Source: DATAZK01 sp963731205 (lineage in GTDB: Bacteria; Actinomycetota; Actinomycetes; Frankiales; Frankiaceae). From it: DNA of 64,000 nt. Positions within the stretch are counted from its first letter, which is position 1, and every line of letters starts with the position of its first letter. The notes below the pieces were generated by a model. It ran no database searches. It worked only from the letters and a program-made list of their open reading frames with translations, and had not been told where the DNA came from. The stretch lies in contig CAVSUJ010000001.1 in NCBI GenBank assembly GCA_963731205.1, positions 1,488,001-1,552,000 of the forward strand, in the 5' to 3' direction. This document shows, one piece after another, positions 17,163-25,336 of this stretch. The position numbers were made by a program, and so were the translations under genes.

Positions 17163-19226
17163 TCAGGAGGTTGCTGAGGTCAGGTCGTAGACGGTGGTTC
17201 CGCCGACGGTCGTTGCCTTGTAGTGCGCTTCGACCCAGGCGGTGATCTGGCTTGCGACGCCGTTACCTCCGGCGCCGCCGCCCCCGCCCATGCCGCCGCC
17301 GGCGATGAAGTAGTGGATCTCGCCCGCCTTCACGTAGGCCTCGAACTGCGCCAGCGTCGGCGACGGGTCGCTTCCGCTGAACCCGCCGATCGCCATGACC
17401 GACGCTCCGGTGGTCAGCTCGTACTCGGCCGCGGACTGCGAACCGATCGTTGCCGCCGCCCAGCGCTGAGTGCTCTTGGCAAGCAGAGCGTCGAGCGCGC
17501 TACTGCTGGCCTGGCCGCCGGCCTGAGCCGTCCCGCCGGATCCGATGCCCGTCGGAGCCGTGCCGGTGCCCGTGGGAGCCGTGCCGGTGCCCGTTCCGGT
17601 CGGCGCGGTACCGGTCGTCGGCCTGGTCCGCGTGGCACCGGAACGCGTACCGGTGGGGGCGCCGCCACCCGTTCCGCCGCCGCCCATGCCGCCGCCGGCA
17701 CTGGCCGGGCCGACGCTCGGGATCGAACCGGTGTGGGGCTGGGAGGCGGTCGCTGCCGCGTAGGCGGTGGTGCCGGCGATGCCCGCGAGCATCGAACCCG
17801 CCACAAGCGCTATGACGGTGCGCCGACGCCAGGCGACGGGGATCGCGAGCATGGCGACCGCGATGGCCGTCAGCACGAGCGTCCCGTAGCGGATCTCGGG
17901 ATACCAGGAGGCGTTGCGCGACAGCAGTACCGAGCTCCAGCCACCCGCGGCAGCGACGAGCGCAGCCAGCCAGAGCCGTGAGCTGTACCGCGCCCGGGTC
18001 AACCACAGCGCGCGGGCGCCGATGGCGACGAGCGCGCCGATCGCCGGAGCGAGAGCGACCGTGTAGTACGGGTGGACGGTGCCCTTCATGTAGCTGAAGA
18101 CGACGCCGGTGATCAGCAGCCAGCCGCCCCACAGGAGCAGGGCCGCACGGGTGCGGTCGGTGCGCGGAGCGCGGCGGGTCACCCAGAGACCGGCGACCAG
18201 CGCGATGAGGGAGGCGGGCAGGAGCCAGGAGATCTCGTTGCCCATCTCGCTCGACAGCAGCCGGGTGATCCCGGTCGCGCCGCCGAAGCTCGACCCGGCC
18301 GCGCCGCCGCCGCCCGGGCTGCCGCCCTCACTTCCGGTGAGCCGGCCGAAGCCGTTGTAGCCGAAGACGAGGTCGAGCACGCTGTTGTTGGTCGAGCCGC
18401 CGATGTAGGGCCGTGACGACTCGGGCCACAACTCGACCGCGGCCACCCACCAGCCGGCGCTGACGACCACGGCGAGACCGCCGGCCAGCACGTGCCCGAC
18501 GCGCTTGCCCAGCGACGTCGGTGCGGCGACCAGATACGCGAGTGCGAACGCCGGTAGCGGCAGGAAACCCTGCAGATCCTTGGTCAGGAAGGCGAAGCCG
18601 AGCGCGCAGCCGCCGAGCAACACCCAGCGCAGCCGGGCGCCTTCGATCGCCCGGGTCATGGCGTACGCCCCGGCAACCATGAGCAGGACGAGCAGCGCGT
18701 CAGGGTTGTCGAAGCGGAACATCAGCGCTGCCGCCGGGGTCAGCGCGAGGATCGCACCCGCACCGAGACCGGCCACCGGGCCTGACCAGCGCTTGACCAT
18801 CGAGTAGAGCAGGCCGACCGCGGCCACGCCCTCCAGCGCTTGCGGAACCAGCAGGCTCCAGCTGTTGAAGCCGAAAACACGGGCCGACAACCCCATGACC
18901 CACAGCGACCCCGGCGGCTTGTCGACCGTGATCGAGTTGCCCGCGTCGAGCGAGCCGAAGAACCACGCCTTCCAGCTCTTGGAGCCGGCCTGCACGGCTG
19001 CCGCGTAGAAGCTGTTCGAGTAGCCGGAGGCTGACAGATTCCAGAGGTAGAGCAGAGCGGTACCGGCGAGCAGCACGAAAACGGCGGGGCGCACCCACAC
19101 CGGAGAGGCGGCGTCGCCCCGCACCAACCGCTGCCACCGGGAAGGACCGCGGGGCGCGGACTCGCGGGCGGGCGTCCAGTCAAGGGCCTGCTGGGCAGGC
19201 GCGACCGTGGTCGTCGTAGGAGGCAT
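17163..19226 (-). CDS. GT39-family membrane glycosyltransferase (PMT_2/ArnT-like)
   Basis: The 687-residue GT-C protein has a TM1 ending in LYLWNLSASGYSNSFYAAAV and the acidic loop motif DAGNSITVDKPPG, typical of the family and expected to bind a polyprenyl-phosphate sugar. About 12 TM helices follow. A Gly-rich extracytoplasmic tail (from about residue 500) contains the family signature MAIGGFSGSDPSPTLAQFEAYV near the end, plus GTG/PTGTG low-complexity repeats like those of its neighbour. It probably transfers sugar from a lipid carrier to an envelope acceptor. The donor is unknown. Confidence 0.87.
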   Translation of the reverse strand: MPPTTTTVAPAQQALDWTPARESAPRGPSRWQRLVRGDAASPVWVRPAVFVLLAGTALLYLWNLSASGYSNSFYAAAVQAGSKSWKAWFFGSLDAGNSITVDKPPGSLWVMGLSARVFGFNSWSLLVPQALEGVAAVGLLYSMVKRWSGPVAGLGAGAILALTPAAALMFRFDNPDALLVLLMVAGAYAMTRAIEGARLRWVLLGGCALGFAFLTKDLQGFLPLPAFALAYLVAAPTSLGKRVGHVLAGGLAVVVSAGWWVAAVELWPESSRPYIGGSTNNSVLDLVFGYNGFGRLTGSEGGSPGGGGAAGSSFGGATGITRLLSSEMGNEISWLLPASLIALVAGLWVTRRAPRTDRTRAALLLWGGWLLITGVVFSYMKGTVHPYYTVALAPAIGALVAIGARALWLTRARYSSRLWLAALVAAAGGWSSVLLSRNASWYPEIRYGTLVLTAIAVAMLAIPVAWRRRTVIALVAGSMLAGIAGTTAYAAATASQPHTGSIPSVGPASAGGGMGGGGTGGGAPTGTRSGATRTRPTTGTAPTGTGTGTAPTGTGTAPTGIGSGGTAQAGGQASSSALDALLAKSTQRWAAATIGSQSAAEYELTTGASVMAIGGFSGSDPSPTLAQFEAYVKAGEIHYFIAGGGMGGGGGAGGNGVASQITAWVEAHYKATTVGGTTVYDLTSATS

Positions 19227-19317
19227 GTCATCAACTTCGGGTGCCGGGCTACGCGCGCCCCATGGGGCACCTGTGCGCCCTCTGTGAGCCCAGCGCCGGA
19301 GATCTGGAAGGCGAAAA

Positions 19318-19349
19318 GGCCGGGGCCGCCCTGAAGGGCAACCCCGGCC
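19318..19349 (-). terminator. Rho-independent terminator of the flavin/electron-transfer operon
   Basis: Stem GGCCGGGG/CCCCGGCC has an inner GCCCT-gaa-GGGC hairpin. Read on the minus strand it is followed by TTTTCG, and it lies 40 bp past the ferredoxin stop. Confidence 0.8.
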
Positions 19350-19388
19350 GCGGGTGGGCTTTGAGCTTGGGCTTTGGGACCGGCTCGC

Positions 19389-19619
19389 TCAGCGCGAGAG
19401 CAGCTTGAGCGCTCGCTTGGGGCAGGCGGCGACGGCATCCTGCGCCGCGTCGAGAAGATCCAGCGGCACGGGCGCGCCGCGATCAGCGATGACGGGGTAA
19501 CCCCAGTCGTCGCGACCGAGCATTTCGGGAATCAGTTCCATGCAGAGTCCGCGACCGTCACACGCGGTCCAGTCGATGTGCAGCTTGAGGTCGGTCTGCT
19601 CCGCCGTCCGGGCGCTCAT
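19389..19619 (-). CDS. [3Fe-4S]-type ferredoxin
   Basis: The 76-residue protein has Cys20-x5-Cys26 (ACDGRGLC) and Cys66-Pro (CPKRAL), the three-ligand pattern of actinobacterial 3Fe-4S ferredoxins. It is acidic and soluble. Its ATG overlaps the NuoF-like stop by 4 bp, so it is co-translated. It is the likely soluble electron partner of the NuoF-like flavoprotein in the last position of a five-gene operon. Confidence 0.9.
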   Translation of the reverse strand: MSARTAEQTDLKLHIDWTACDGRGLCMELIPEMLGRDDWGYPVIADRGAPVPLDLLDAAQDAVAACPKRALKLLSR

Positions 19620-20872
19620 CGGCCGGCCTTCGCCAGGCAACTGCCGCCGCGGTGAGCAAGGACGTCCTGGGAGAACGTCACGAGGGCACTGCGGACAAGG
19701 CGAACCGTGCCGTCCGGATGGTGGCAGGCGCCCCGACCTTCGACCAGGCCGGCGATACGCCGCACTTCCTCGATCGCCGCCGCTGGAGCCGGGCGTCCGC
19801 GCGAGCCGACCACGTCCCCGAAAACCTCGGCCAGTCTTGGCAAGCCGTTCAGGCACGGCCCGCACTGGCCCGCGCTCTGCTCGGCGAGATAGGTGACGAT
19901 CCGGCTGGTCTGCACCAGGCCGCACGTCGCCGAGGGCAACGCCGCGATCACCCCGGCCCCCGGCGACGCGTGGTAGGGGCGCAACCCGGCGCGCGAGACC
20001 GGAGCGCCGGCCGCCGCTGAAAAGGGCACCCACGATCCGTGGTACCCGCCGATCAGGACGGCTTGCAGCGCCGTGGTGGGACCGCCGGCGGCGGCCAGCA
20101 CCTCCTCGAGAGGGGTGCCGTATTCGTGCTCGTACACCCCGGGATCGGCGACGGCACCGCTGATGCTGGACAGGAAGGTCCCAGGCTCGTCAGGGGTACC
20201 GGTCTCGCGAAACCACGCGGGTCCGCGGCGAGCCGCAAGTGCGAGATGCGCGAGGGTCTCCACGTTGTGCACCAGCGTCGGCCGGCCACGTACTCCGGCC
20301 GTCACGACCATCCGCGACTTGTCGCGAGGCACGGCGAGACCGCCCGAAAGCCTTGATACTGCAGCGGTTTCCTCGCCGGAGATGAAGGCGTCAGGAGCGG
20401 CGACGACGGTGACGCGGATGCGGTCGAGGCCCTGACGTTCCACGAGTGCTGACGCGATCGCCGCTCGGAGATCCTCCGGCACGTACGCGTACGCCTCGGC
20501 GGCGCCGGTGGCTTCGGCGACCAACTGCAGCCCGTCGAGCACCAGGTGCGGCGCCAGGGTCAGCAGCGTCCGATCCTTCGACGAAAGCGGCTCTCCCTCG
20601 GCGCCGTTCGCGACGACGACGGCGCGCTTTCCGGCAGCAACCGCAGCGAGTTTGCGTGCGGAGGGAAAGCCGGCGCCGCCGCGGCCGGTCAGCCCACATT
20701 CCTCGAGCAGCCGGATCAACCGGTCTGCGCTGCCCGTCCACGGGATCGGACCGAGCAGTGCCTGGTGGGCGCGCAGGTCGCCGGCAGCGGCACCGAAGAG
20801 CCGCCGGGCGCCGGCGCGGGTCACCGCATTCTGCTCGGTGTCGTAAGGGTTTTTCAGCGTTGCGGCGTTCAT
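19616..20872 (-). CDS. NuoF-like flavoprotein (NADH:ubiquinone oxidoreductase F-type, stand-alone)
   Basis: The protein keeps the FMN/NADH site of complex I subunit F: GRGGAGFPSARK (63-74), VVVANGAEGEP, SGEETAAVSRL and GRPTLVHNVETL, then an SLBB-like region. The C-terminal cluster motif is SAGQCGPC (Cys337, Cys340) with Cys383 in GACHHPDG. NuoF has ESCGxCxPC, so the first cysteine is Ala334 here. There is no nuoE or other complex I gene. With ferredoxin downstream and a haem membrane protein upstream, it probably exchanges electrons between NAD(P)H, ferredoxin and the membrane. Starts and stops overlap by 4 bp on both sides. Confidence 0.87.
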   Translation of the reverse strand: MNAATLKNPYDTEQNAVTRAGARRLFGAAAGDLRAHQALLGPIPWTGSADRLIRLLEECGLTGRGGAGFPSARKLAAVAAGKRAVVVANGAEGEPLSSKDRTLLTLAPHLVLDGLQLVAEATGAAEAYAYVPEDLRAAIASALVERQGLDRIRVTVVAAPDAFISGEETAAVSRLSGGLAVPRDKSRMVVTAGVRGRPTLVHNVETLAHLALAARRGPAWFRETGTPDEPGTFLSSISGAVADPGVYEHEYGTPLEEVLAAAGGPTTALQAVLIGGYHGSWVPFSAAAGAPVSRAGLRPYHASPGAGVIAALPSATCGLVQTSRIVTYLAEQSAGQCGPCLNGLPRLAEVFGDVVGSRGRPAPAAAIEEVRRIAGLVEGRGACHHPDGTVRLVRSALVTFSQDVLAHRGGSCLAKAGR

Positions 20873-21459
20873 CGGGTCCGTCCTAGGGCAGGAGCCGACG
20901 GGCGGGTCAGCGGCCGGCGCACAGTGCTGTGCTCAGTGAAGTGAGGGGCGACGCGCCAGCCGATGGCCGCAACGACGGTCAGTGCCGAGACTGCAGCAAT
21001 GCTGCGCATCCACACGGTTGCGTTGTCGGTGCCGGTGCCGAGTCCGTGGGCGAACGCGACGGGCCAGGCGGCGTAGGCGATCCAATGCACGCCGCGCCAG
21101 ACGCGTTCAGGCATCCGGGTGCGCAGCAGGCTGGTGACGACGAGGGCCAGGATCAACTCGAGGCCCACCGTGCCCAACCCCTGCCACAGCGGGCGGTACG
21201 CACCGACGAATGGCACCAGCAGATCGGTGACGTGAACCTTGGCGTAGCTGTCGAGCATCAACGTCGTGACGTGGATGGCGAGGGTGACGACAGCGAGCAG
21301 AGCCGCGTTGCGATGCACGAGGGCCACGGCGAAGCGCGGCAGACCGAAGGCGGACCTGCCGGAGCGGCTCGCGATGCCCAGCGCCACGACAATCGTCAGC
21401 AATACCAACGAAATGACGCCGGTGGCCCGCGCGGTGTACCAGAGCGCGATGCTGCTCAT
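20869..21459 (-). CDS. Ferric-reductase-like transmembrane haem protein
   Basis: The 196-residue integral membrane protein has about six helices. Two helices carry spaced histidine pairs that would bind b-type haem: His49/His63 (VHRNAALLAVVTLAIH) and His125/His138 (VHWIAYAAWPVAFAH). It lacks the FAD/NAD domain of full ferric reductases, which the NuoF-like partner may supply. I chose ATG 21459, which overlaps the ApbE stop by 4 bp; the longer open frame upstream encodes Arg/Pro-rich sequence. The expected role is transmembrane electron transfer. Confidence 0.87.
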   Translation of the reverse strand: MSSIALWYTARATGVISLVLLTIVVALGIASRSGRSAFGLPRFAVALVHRNAALLAVVTLAIHVTTLMLDSYAKVHVTDLLVPFVGAYRPLWQGLGTVGLELILALVVTSLLRTRMPERVWRGVHWIAYAAWPVAFAHGLGTGTDNATVWMRSIAAVSALTVVAAIGWRVAPHFTEHSTVRRPLTRPSAPALGRTR

Positions 21460-22412
21460 GGGGTCCTCGATTCTGCTGACGGTGCCGGGTCGGCCGGGAA
21501 GCCGGCGATCGAGACCACCTCGCCCGTCGTGGACACCAGGCGAGCAGCTCTTCCCTGCTGGTGCAGCCAGGCCGGCGCGTCGACGCCCAGGATCAGCGCC
21601 GCCGTACTCAGGGCGTTCGCCTGGACGCAGCTCGGGGCGGCGACCGTGGCGCTGCGCCACACGACCTTGGCCGGCGTGCAGCTTCGGGGATCGACGATGT
21701 GGTGCATCTGATGGCCACCGGCCTGCCAGCGCCGGCTCTGCGTGCTGCTCGTGGCGAGCGCGCTCTGCGGCGCGAGGCGCACCGTGATGGACGGATCAGC
21801 CGGCCGGTCCTGCACCAGGACGTTCCAACCGCCGTCGGGCTCGGGTCCCGCTGTCGCGATGTCGCCGCCGAGAGCGACCAGCACCCCGACGGCCAACTCG
21901 TCCGCGATCTGCGCGGCGATGAGGTCAGCAGTGAACGCCTTGCCCGTGGCACCGAGGTCGAGCTGGATGCCGCTGGGGACGGTCAGCTGCCGCCCTTCCA
22001 GGCGCACCTGGCGCCAGCTCGGGGCCTGGCGGACCCGTACCTGGCGGAGCGGTCGATCGCCGGCCATCTCCGCCCAGTCACGGTCGTATCCGAGCCCGGC
22101 CAGGACCGTGCCGACGGTCGGGTTCACCAGGCCGTCGGTGGCCGCCGCCGCATCCAGCGCCGCGCCCACCAGGTCCGCCAGTTGCTCGCTGACCAGGGTG
22201 GGCCGGCCGGCGGGAAGCGTCATCAGTTCGGAGTCGGCCCGGAAGCGGCTGCAAGCCGCGTCGACCAGGGCCAGCCGCCGGGTGGCTATTTCCCGCGCCG
22301 CTTCCAGGTTCTGCGGCTCGGTGAGGACGATGCGGGCGGTGGTGCTCCACACCTGCCACTGAGCAGTGGCAGGGGTGAGCGGGAGCGTCTCTTCGAGAGG
22401 CACGCCGATCAC
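21456..22412 (-). CDS. apbE: FAD:protein FMN transferase (ApbE)
   Basis: ApbE motifs are present: SRFRADSELMTL near residue 55, LDLGATGKAFTADL, VALGGDIATAG and HHIVDPRS (metal/FAD ligands). It attaches FMN from FAD to Thr/Ser of [ST]GA[ST] motifs in extracytoplasmic redox proteins. No clear signal peptide or lipobox is seen before residue 20, unusual for an enzyme that normally acts outside; the true location is uncertain. It is second in the operon and overlaps both neighbours by 4 bp. None of the operon's other products shows an obvious flavinylation motif. Confidence 0.9.
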   Translation of the reverse strand: MIGVPLEETLPLTPATAQWQVWSTTARIVLTEPQNLEAAREIATRRLALVDAACSRFRADSELMTLPAGRPTLVSEQLADLVGAALDAAAATDGLVNPTVGTVLAGLGYDRDWAEMAGDRPLRQVRVRQAPSWRQVRLEGRQLTVPSGIQLDLGATGKAFTADLIAAQIADELAVGVLVALGGDIATAGPEPDGGWNVLVQDRPADPSITVRLAPQSALATSSTQSRRWQAGGHQMHHIVDPRSCTPAKVVWRSATVAAPSCVQANALSTAALILGVDAPAWLHQQGRAARLVSTTGEVVSIAGFPADPAPSAESRTP

Positions 22413-22702
22413 GACCCGCCCGAAGTGGCAGCCGTCGAACTGCTGGAGGTGGATGCGGTCGGCGCGCTGCTTGTACTCGAGTTACTCGTGCCGGTCGTCG
22501 AACTCGTTCCGCTCGTTGTCGAACTGGTGCTCCCGGTGCTCGTCGAGCTCGCGGTGCCCGTCGTCGTGGTGGCCGCTTGCGAGGCAGCGGCGCCATGGCT
22601 GGCAAGGACGGCGACGGTCCCGGTGCCAACTCCGGCCACAGCCATCAGTCCCATGGTGGCGACCGCCACCCGGCGCTTGCCCTGTTCTCTGATGCTGCTC
22701 AC
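22409..22702 (-). CDS. Small membrane-anchored Ser/Thr-rich protein, first gene of the electron-transfer operon
   Basis: The 97-residue product has a short basic N-terminus, one hydrophobic helix (residues 12-34, VAVATMGLMAVAGVGTGTVAVL) and a tail of almost only Ser, Thr, Gly and Ala. GTG 22702 is favoured by GAGGGAGAG just upstream. No family is recognised. In related loci an FMN-binding-domain protein often occupies this position; this one has no such domain. The tail may be glycosylated or act as an extracytoplasmic spacer. Confidence 0.75.
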   Translation of the reverse strand: MSSIREQGKRRVAVATMGLMAVAGVGTGTVAVLASHGAAASQAATTTTGTASSTSTGSTSSTTSGTSSTTGTSNSSTSSAPTASTSSSSTAATSGGS

Positions 22703-22927
22703 TTGCTCTCCCTCGATCACCGGCGATTGCCGCCTCGAGAAGAAGCTTCGGCCCGGACCCTATGGACCGGCTGTGCGCTTCCAGAGCAGCTCCTAGGCGT
22801 GAAGGAGCTACATTGCCCTCACACGCCGGACGCGAATGCCCACAGTCGACTCACAGGTAGCGCACAGTGGGACATGAGGGATCGGGTCGACGCTGAACAC
22901 ATGATGAGGACAGAGTCACCTACCGCC

Positions 22928-23644
22928 ATGAACCAGCCCGAGCTCACCCGCCCGGGCGGCGGTCCCGTGCGCGCCCTGGTCGTGGACGACGAGGCGACCC
23001 TTGCTGAACTGCTGTCGATGGCCCTGCGCTACGAGAACTGGGACGTGCGCACCGCCGGCGACGGCCTGACCGCGCTGCGCGTCGCCCGCGAGTTCAAGCC
23101 CGACGTGGTGGTTCTCGACGTCATGCTTCCCGACCTCGACGGCCTCGAGGTGCTGCGCCGGCTGCACGCCGACTTTCCTTCGCTGCCAGTGCTTTTCCTG
23201 ACAGCAAAGGACGCGGTCGAGGACCGGATCGCCGGCCTCACCGCCGGTGGCGACGATTACGTCACCAAGCCGTTCAGCCTGGAGGAGGTCGTGGCCCGGG
23301 TACGCGGGCTGCTGCGCCGGGCGGCCGTCGCCGCCAAGCCGGAGTCGCGTCTGGTCGTCGGCGATCTGGTGATGGACGAAGACAGCCGCGAGGTCGAGCG
23401 CGCAGGCGATCTCGTCACGCTCACCACCACCGAGTTCGAGCTGTTGCGCTTCTTCATGCGCAACCCGCGCCGCGTCCTGTCGAAGGCCCAGATCCTCGAC
23501 CGGGTCTGGCAGTACGACTTCGGCGGCCAGGCCAACGTGGTCGAGCTCTACGTCTCCTATTTGCGCAAGAAGATCGACGCGGGCCGTGAGCCGATGATCC
23601 ACACCGTGCGCGGCGCCGGGTACGTCCTGAAACCCGCACGGTGA
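22928..23644 (+). CDS. OmpR-family response regulator
   Basis: The receiver domain (about 18-130) has DDE, phospho-acceptor Asp in VVLDVMLPDLDG, Thr in LFLTAKD and Lys in VTKPF. The winged-helix output domain (140-236) shows LTTTEFELLRFFMRNPRRVLS and YVSYLRKKID...TVRGAGYVL. The ATG at 22928 gives a standard 238-aa protein; in-frame ATGs slightly upstream (for example 22874) are alternatives. It overlaps the kinase by 4 bp. The divergent position 225 bp from the electron-transfer operon makes that operon a candidate target. Confidence 0.93.
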   Translation: MNQPELTRPGGGPVRALVVDDEATLAELLSMALRYENWDVRTAGDGLTALRVAREFKPDVVVLDVMLPDLDGLEVLRRLHADFPSLPVLFLTAKDAVEDRIAGLTAGGDDYVTKPFSLEEVVARVRGLLRRAAVAAKPESRLVVGDLVMDEDSREVERAGDLVTLTTTEFELLRFFMRNPRRVLSKAQILDRVWQYDFGGQANVVELYVSYLRKKIDAGREPMIHTVRGAGYVLKPAR

Positions 23645-25170
23645 CTGCCACCCGGTCCCGCTTCTGGCGAAGGCGGTGGACTCTGCGGGCGCGGCTCATG
23701 GCCGGCCTGCTGGTCCTGCTGGCCGTCGCGAGCGCGGTGATCGGGATCGTCAGCGTCACGACGCTGCACCGCCAGGTACTCAGCCAGGTCGACAACGAGT
23801 TGTCCGCCGCCAGCCGGCTCTCGTCCTCCTTCGAGGGCGGCGGCCCATTCGGTGGACGAGGGCCCCGGCCGACCGACAACGGGCCGGCCCCGGGCTTCCT
23901 CAACGCTCTGGGACAGGGAATCGGGACACTCGGCGCCCGGGTGACGAACGGGACCGTCGTGCAGTCCGGGATCCAGAACGGGCAGACCACGCCCGTGTCG
24001 ATCCCTGCCGGCGACTTCTCGACGCTGCTCGCCATTCCCGTCGACAACCGCCCTCATACGGTCACGCTCGACGACCTCGGCGAGTACCGCGTGATCGCGA
24101 CCCCGGATCCGGACGGTGACGGCAGCACCATCATCACGGGCCTGCCGCTGAAGGACGCGAGCTCGACCGTCGCCCACCTCACGATCGTGATCATCATCGT
24201 GGCACTGGCAGCGCTGCTCGGCGCCGTGATCCTGGGAGCGGCCATCGTGCGCTTCGCGCTTCGCCCCCTGCGCCGCGTCACCGAAACGGCCACCCGGGTG
24301 TCGAAGCTGCGCCTCGACCGCGGTGAGGTCGCCCTCAGCGAGCGAGTGCCGGAGGCATACATCGATTCCCGCACCGAGGTCGGGCAGGTAGGCGCGGCGC
24401 TCAACACCATGCTCGGCCACGTCTCCACCGCGCTCTCGGCACGCCAGGCCAGCGAGATGCGGGTCCGCCAGTTCGTCGCTGACGCGAGCCACGAGCTGCG
24501 CACGCCACTCGCGTCCATCCGCGGATACGCCGAACTGACCCGCCGCACCGGCGACGTGCTGCCCCCCGACATCAAGCACGCGATGGACCGGGTCGAGTCC
24601 GAAGCCACCCGCATGACCGGGCTCGTCGAGGACCTGCTCCTGCTCGCGCGACTCGACGCGGGCCGCCCGGTTCGGGAAGAACCCGTCGACCTGACCGCGC
24701 TCGTCATCGACGCGGTGAGCGACGCTCACGTCGCCGGCCCCGACCATCCCGTCCGTCTGGTGCTCCCCGACGACCCGGTGGAGACGCTCGGCGACCCCGC
24801 GCGCCTGCATCAGGTCTTGACGAACCTGCTGACCAACGCGCGTACGCACACCGCGCCCGGAACCCAGATCGTGGTCACCCTGCGCGCCGATGCAGAGGCA
24901 GTGGTGGAGGTCGCCGACAGCGGCCCGGGGATCGACCCCGAACTCCTCCCGCACATCTTCGAGCGGTTCGCCCGGGCCGACAGCTCGCGATCCCGCAAGG
25001 CCGGGAGCACCGGACTCGGTCTGGCCATCGTGTCTGCGGTCGTGACCGCGCACGGTGGCCGGGTGGAGGTCGACACCCGTCCCGGACGCACCGTCTTCTC
25101 CGTTCACCTTCCGGTGCGTCAACCACTGACACCGGTGGCGGCACCGCGCGCGTCGCCCCAGCTGCGCTAA
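23641..25170 (+). CDS. Membrane sensor histidine kinase
   Basis: TM1 (about 20-42) and TM2 (about 180-203) flank an extracytoplasmic sensor region with a Gly/Pro-rich stretch (GGGPFGGRGPRPTDNG). Then follow HAMP, the HisKA box DASHELRTPLASIRGY and an HATPase with N-box NLLTNARTHTAPG, DSGPGIDPELL and GSTGLGLAIV. It begins GTG in a 4-bp overlap with the response regulator. It resembles the MprB/TcrY-type actinobacterial kinases in architecture; the signal is unknown. Confidence 0.93.
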   Translation: MTATRSRFWRRRWTLRARLMAGLLVLLAVASAVIGIVSVTTLHRQVLSQVDNELSAASRLSSSFEGGGPFGGRGPRPTDNGPAPGFLNALGQGIGTLGARVTNGTVVQSGIQNGQTTPVSIPAGDFSTLLAIPVDNRPHTVTLDDLGEYRVIATPDPDGDGSTIITGLPLKDASSTVAHLTIVIIIVALAALLGAVILGAAIVRFALRPLRRVTETATRVSKLRLDRGEVALSERVPEAYIDSRTEVGQVGAALNTMLGHVSTALSARQASEMRVRQFVADASHELRTPLASIRGYAELTRRTGDVLPPDIKHAMDRVESEATRMTGLVEDLLLLARLDAGRPVREEPVDLTALVIDAVSDAHVAGPDHPVRLVLPDDPVETLGDPARLHQVLTNLLTNARTHTAPGTQIVVTLRADAEAVVEVADSGPGIDPELLPHIFERFARADSSRSRKAGSTGLGLAIVSAVVTAHGGRVEVDTRPGRTVFSVHLPVRQPLTPVAAPRASPQLR

Positions 25171-25336
25171 CACCGCTTACTGCCGGAATCCAGCAAGATA
25201 GTCTGGCGAATGCGGCTCAGATCGGCTCTTTGCTTTCGGGGGACTGCCGGAAATACTCGAATAGACGGGTCGGTGGACATGCCCTTCCCGTCGCCAGCTT
25301 TCGCTCCACCGCAGCAACCCGAAAAGAAGAGGCGCC

